A stretch of 64,000 bases of DNA from Arthrobacter sp. SX1312 (lineage in GTDB: Bacteria; Actinomycetota; Actinomycetes; Actinomycetales; Micrococcaceae). Position 1 is the first letter of the stretch. Each line of letters starts with the position of its first letter. Shown here piece after piece: positions 61,161 to 64,000 of the stretch. Under the pieces are notes generated by a model. It did not search any database, was not told where the DNA came from, and saw nothing but the letters and a program-made list of their open reading frames with translations. The position numbers were made by a program, and so were the translations under genes. The DNA is taken from positions 666,040 through 730,039 of the forward strand of contig NZ_PJIM01000001.1 of NCBI RefSeq assembly GCF_002929295.1. Direction: 5' to 3'.

Positions 61161-62042
61161 TTAAACCTCCTGGCACCGCGGGCACCAATAGACGTTCCGG
61201 GCCGCCATCACCGCGGTGAGGATGGGGGTCCCGCAGCGACGGCACGGCTTGCCCGTCCGCTTGTAGACGTAGTGCGGGGCCGAACGCTTCGGCCGCCCGT
61301 TCCGCGCCTCCGGGGTCGTCGTGACGATGCGCCCGTCCCGGACTCCGTCCTTCATCAGTCGCACCGTCTCGGCCCAGAGGCCTGCCGCTTCGTCGTCGCG
61401 GACCTGCTTGCCCGGTCGCCATGGGTTGATGCCCTGGAGGAACAGCACCTCGGCCCGGTAGATGTTGCCGATCCCTGCGATCACCGCCTGGTTCATCAGC
61501 TGGGTGCCCACGGGGGTGATGCTGGACAGGAGTCTCTGCGCGAACCGCGTGCCGTCCGATCGCGGCTGGAGCGGGTCGGGACCGAGTTTCGCGCGGGCCG
61601 CCTTCTCCTCGGCCCCCGTGATCACCTCGCACGCGGTGGGTCCCCGGAGGTCCGCCCAGCCGTGCGCCGACACGAACCGGACACGGACGGCGCCGACAGG
61701 GGCGGGAGGGCCTGCGTAGCCGAGGGCGACGCCGTCCTCGGAGGGCTGCTCCGACTCCCCCACCCGGCGCGGGGCTCCGATGCTCGAGGCCCCGCGGAAC
61801 GTCTCGTCGCCGCCGAAGGTCCACGCCCCGTACAGGCCGAGGTGCACGCGCAGGACGCGGCGGTTGTCGAACCGCAGGAACATCTGCTTGCCGTGCGCGA
61901 GCGCGCTGACCAGCGTGGCGCCGTCGAGCTGCGCGGCTCCGTCGGCGAAGCGTCCCTGCGGGCTCGAGACGGCGAGGCGCTCACCGGTGAAGACGGAGCC
62001 GAACTGCCGGGCGAGCCGGTGGACCGAGTGGCCCTCAGGCAA
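61161..62042 (-). CDS. nei: Nei/Fpg-family DNA glycosylase (endonuclease VIII-like)
   Basis: A 293-residue base-excision glycosylase. The N-terminus PEGHSVHRLAR supplies the catalytic Pro (after Met removal) and Glu. The H2TH region has NQAVIAGIGNIYRAEVLF, and the zinc finger is CRRCGTP and CPRC at the C-terminus. Fpg carries a different MPELPEV start, so this is Nei-like, acting on oxidised pyrimidines. It starts at TTG 62042: the first codon overlaps the rpiB stop (8-base overlap) and no ATG fits. It follows rpiB in an operon. Confidence 0.9.
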   Translation of the reverse strand: MPEGHSVHRLARQFGSVFTGERLAVSSPQGRFADGAAQLDGATLVSALAHGKQMFLRFDNRRVLRVHLGLYGAWTFGGDETFRGASSIGAPRRVGESEQPSEDGVALGYAGPPAPVGAVRVRFVSAHGWADLRGPTACEVITGAEEKAARAKLGPDPLQPRSDGTRFAQRLLSSITPVGTQLMNQAVIAGIGNIYRAEVLFLQGINPWRPGKQVRDDEAAGLWAETVRLMKDGVRDGRIVTTTPEARNGRPKRSAPHYVYKRTGKPCRRCGTPILTAVMAARNVYWCPRCQEV

Positions 62043-62508
62043 CGCTTCCCGTTTCCTCGAACCGGGCCACCTGAGCGATCCTGCGGCTGTGCCGCTCGGC
62101 GCCGCTGAAGGGCTCGGAGAGGAACGCCTCGATGATCGCGGTCGCCTCCTCCACGGAGTGCTGCCGGCCGCCGACCGCGACGACGTTCGCGTCGTTGTGC
62201 TGGCGTGCCAGGCGTGCCGTGTCGAGGCTCCAGGCGAGGGCGGCCCGGACGCCGCGCACCTTGTTCGCGGCGATCTGCTCGCCGTTCCCGGAGCCTCCGA
62301 GGACGATCCCCAGGGCCCGGGTGCCCGCAGCCTGGTCCGCGACGACGGCCCGCGCAGCGTCGATGCAGAACGAGGGGTAGTCGTCCTCGGGATCGTAGGA
62401 CGTCGGACCGTGGTCGACGACGTCGTAGCCTGCCGCGGTGAGGTGCGAGAGCAGGTGGGCGCTCAGCTCCATGCCGGCGTGGTCGGTGGCGAGGTGGACG
62501 CGCATCAT
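62035..62508 (-). CDS. rpiB: ribose-5-phosphate isomerase B
   Basis: A 157-residue RpiB/LacAB-family isomerase of the pentose phosphate pathway (ribose 5-phosphate and ribulose 5-phosphate). Features are the N-terminal VHLATDHAGMELSAHL, DDYPSFCIDAARAV, GIVLGGSGNGEQIAANKV, which carries an Asn-Gly-Glu in the active-site loop, and ARQHNDANVVAVGGR. The catalytic residue in the GSGNG loop is Ser, as in mycobacterial RpiB, which lacks the Cys of E. coli. ATG 62508 has AAGGAA 6 bases upstream. It overlaps nei. Confidence 0.92.
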   Translation of the reverse strand: MMRVHLATDHAGMELSAHLLSHLTAAGYDVVDHGPTSYDPEDDYPSFCIDAARAVVADQAAGTRALGIVLGGSGNGEQIAANKVRGVRAALAWSLDTARLARQHNDANVVAVGGRQHSVEEATAIIEAFLSEPFSGAERHSRRIAQVARFEETGSVA

Positions 62509-62713
62509 GATCGGTTCCTTCTGGATGGTGCCGGGGAGCGGACGATGGTCACTGCGGGAGATGTCCGCGCAGCAGGACGGGAGGGTTCCAGCCTAGACCG
62601 CGGGGCCGGAGGGGTCGACGTGCGCGGCCGCGCCGGGTGGAGTGAGAGAATCGAACCGCTGCGTAACCCCCATCACATGCGGAGTATCCGTATCCCACCC
62701 CTGGAGGCGATCC

Positions 62714-64000
62714 TTGCCCGGTCTGAACCTGACGCGCGACGAAGCACGCACGCGCGCCGATCTGCTCACCGTCCACTCCTACGAGGTCACCCTCGACCTC
62801 ACGCGCGGCGAGCGGGTGTTCCGCTCGACGACGGTGGTCTCCTTCGACGCACGCCAGGGCGCCTCGACGTTCATCGACGCCGTGACGGACACCGTGTACC
62901 GGGTGGAGCTGAACGGCGTCGCACTGGACCCGGCGGAGGTCGCCGACGGCGTCAGGATCCAGCTTCCCGTGCTGGCCGCCAGCAACGTCCTCGTGGTCGA
63001 GGCCGACATGCTCTACATGAACACCGGGGAGGGCCTCCACCGGTTCACCGATCCCGTGGACGGGGAGGTCTACCTGTACACGCAGTTCGAGGTCCCGGAC
63101 TCCCGCCGCGTGTTCACCGTCTTCGAGCAGCCCGACCTGAAGTCGACGTTCCGCTTCTCGGTCACCGCGCCCTCGCACTGGGACGTCATCTCGAACACCG
63201 CCACCCCGGATCCCGTCCAGGCGGGATCCGACGCCGACGGCGGCGCCGCCTCCACGTGGTCCTTCGAGCCCACACCGGTCATGTCCTCCTACGTGACGGC
63301 GCTGATCGCGGGGCCCTACCAGTCGGTGCGCAGCGAGCTGACGAGCTCGGACGGCCGCACCATCCCGCTCGGGGTGTTCGCCCGCAGGTCCCTCATGCAG
63401 TACCTGGACGCGGAGAACATCTTCGCCCTGACGCGCCAGGGCTTCGCGTTCTACGAGGAGCAGTTCGGCGCCCCGTACCCGTTCGCGAAGTACGACCAGC
63501 TGTTCGTGCCCGAGTTCAACGCCGGCGCCATGGAGAACGCGGGCGCCGTCACCTTCGTCGAGACCTACGTCTTCCGGGGACGCGTCCCCGACGCGACCGT
63601 CGAGCGGCGCGCCATCACGATCCTCCACGAACTGGCCCACATGTGGTTCGGCGACCTCGTCACCATGCGCTGGTGGAACGACCTCTGGCTGAACGAGTCC
63701 TTCGCGGAGTTCATGTCCACCCTCGCGGCCGCCGAGGCCACGGAGTTCGAGCAGGCGTGGACCACGTTCGCGATCCTCGAGAAGGGCTGGGCCTACCGCC
63801 AGGACCAGCTGCCCTCCACCCATCCGATCGTCGCGACGATCAACGACCTCGAGGACGTCCAGGTCAACTTCGACGGCATCACCTACGCGAAGGGCGCGTC
63901 GGTGCTCAAGCAGCTGGTGGCCTGGGTGGGCCAGGAAGAATTCATGCAGGGCGTGCGCCAGTACTTCGCGAAGCACTCCTGGAAGAACACCGAGCTGGTG
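62714..64000 (+). CDS. pepN: aminopeptidase N, M1 family (runs off window end)
   Basis: The first 429 codons of an M1 metallo-aminopeptidase, open to the window edge; the family is about 850 residues. The N-terminal beta domain is followed by the exopeptidase motif GAMEN (near 271) and the zinc site HELAHMWFG (near 305-313), with the third ligand Glu in NESFAEF (near 328). It removes N-terminal amino acids from peptides in the cytoplasm. The start is TTG 62714 with GGAGG 8 bases upstream; no ATG fits. It is divergent from rpiB-nei. The C-terminal helical domain lies outside the window. Confidence 0.93.
   Translation, partial: MPGLNLTRDEARTRADLLTVHSYEVTLDLTRGERVFRSTTVVSFDARQGASTFIDAVTDTVYRVELNGVALDPAEVADGVRIQLPVLAASNVLVVEADMLYMNTGEGLHRFTDPVDGEVYLYTQFEVPDSRRVFTVFEQPDLKSTFRFSVTAPSHWDVISNTATPDPVQAGSDADGGAASTWSFEPTPVMSSYVTALIAGPYQSVRSELTSSDGRTIPLGVFARRSLMQYLDAENIFALTRQGFAFYEEQFGAPYPFAKYDQLFVPEFNAGAMENAGAVTFVETYVFRGRVPDATVERRAITILHELAHMWFGDLVTMRWWNDLWLNESFAEFMSTLAAAEATEFEQAWTTFAILEKGWAYRQDQLPSTHPIVATINDLEDVQVNFDGITYAKGASVLKQLVAWVGQEEFMQGVRQYFAKHSWKNTELV

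Overview
The window is chromosomal DNA from a high-G+C actinobacterium, most likely an Arthrobacter-like member of the Micrococcaceae. The main reasons are DUF3000 next to ribonuclease D, a translational T-box in front of ileS, paired clpP1/clpP2 genes between tig and clpX, a decayed DUF222/HNH endonuclease of the kind common in Arthrobacter, and an arsenate reductase of the single-cysteine, mycothiol-linked type. No CRISPR array, prophage, insertion sequence or rRNA gene was seen.

Layout. 1-6.9 kb is core: the end of an SDR gene, threonine aldolase, DUF3000, ribonuclease D and a fadA-fadB beta-oxidation pair behind a TetR-like palindrome. 6.9-25.1 kb is an accessory block with visibly lower G+C. 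It starts with a frameshifted HNH endonuclease pseudogene. A 14-gene, one-direction sugar-acid catabolic operon follows (8314-22350): Ldh2-type dehydrogenase, TRAP transporter (dctP, dctQ, dctM), L-fuconate-dehydratase-like enolase-superfamily enzyme, aldehyde dehydrogenase, FAH-family protein, GntR regulator, SDR, second FAH-family protein, zinc alcohol dehydrogenase, KduD-like SDR, KDPG/KDG aldolase and KDG kinase. The block ends in debris: a broken small ORF, an orphan membrane protein, a small hypothetical protein and the remnant of a NUC1-type nuclease.

25.1-36.1 kb carries a DHA2-type drug exporter, an aldo/keto reductase, the housekeeping run ileS-folC-DUF4233-ndk (reverse strand, T-box controlled), a cytochrome P450 and an SDR. 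36.2-42.5 kb is a divergent arsenic-resistance cluster: arsR, a single-Cys arsC and arsB rightward; a thioredoxin-type arsC, thioredoxin reductase, a flavoprotein and a second long arsC leftward. 42.5-51.1 kb holds an MFS transporter with a 3' frameshift and two paralogous, mirror-image MerR/SulP units that enclose an AT3-SGNH acyltransferase and a degenerate MerR-like protein. 51.1-64 kb returns to core: valS, a DsbA-family protein, an N-terminally extended GAPDH, clpX-clpP2-clpP1, tig, tRNA-Pro, tRNA-Gly, a Nei-type glycosylase, rpiB and the start of pepN.

How the genes work together. The sugar-acid operon looks like a complete import-to-central-metabolism unit. One promiscuous dehydratase could feed three exits: a Weimberg-like route to 2-oxoglutarate, a diketo-hydrolysis route to pyruvate plus lactate, and a kinase/aldolase route. 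One SDR in it has no ATG, GTG or TTG start and appears to begin at ATC. The arsenic cluster pairs arsenite efflux with three arsenate reductases of at least two electron-donor types. The MerR/SulP pairs share a 12-base motif, matching at 11 positions, in the same orientation relative to merR, which points to an old duplication of a self-contained regulated anion-transport module.
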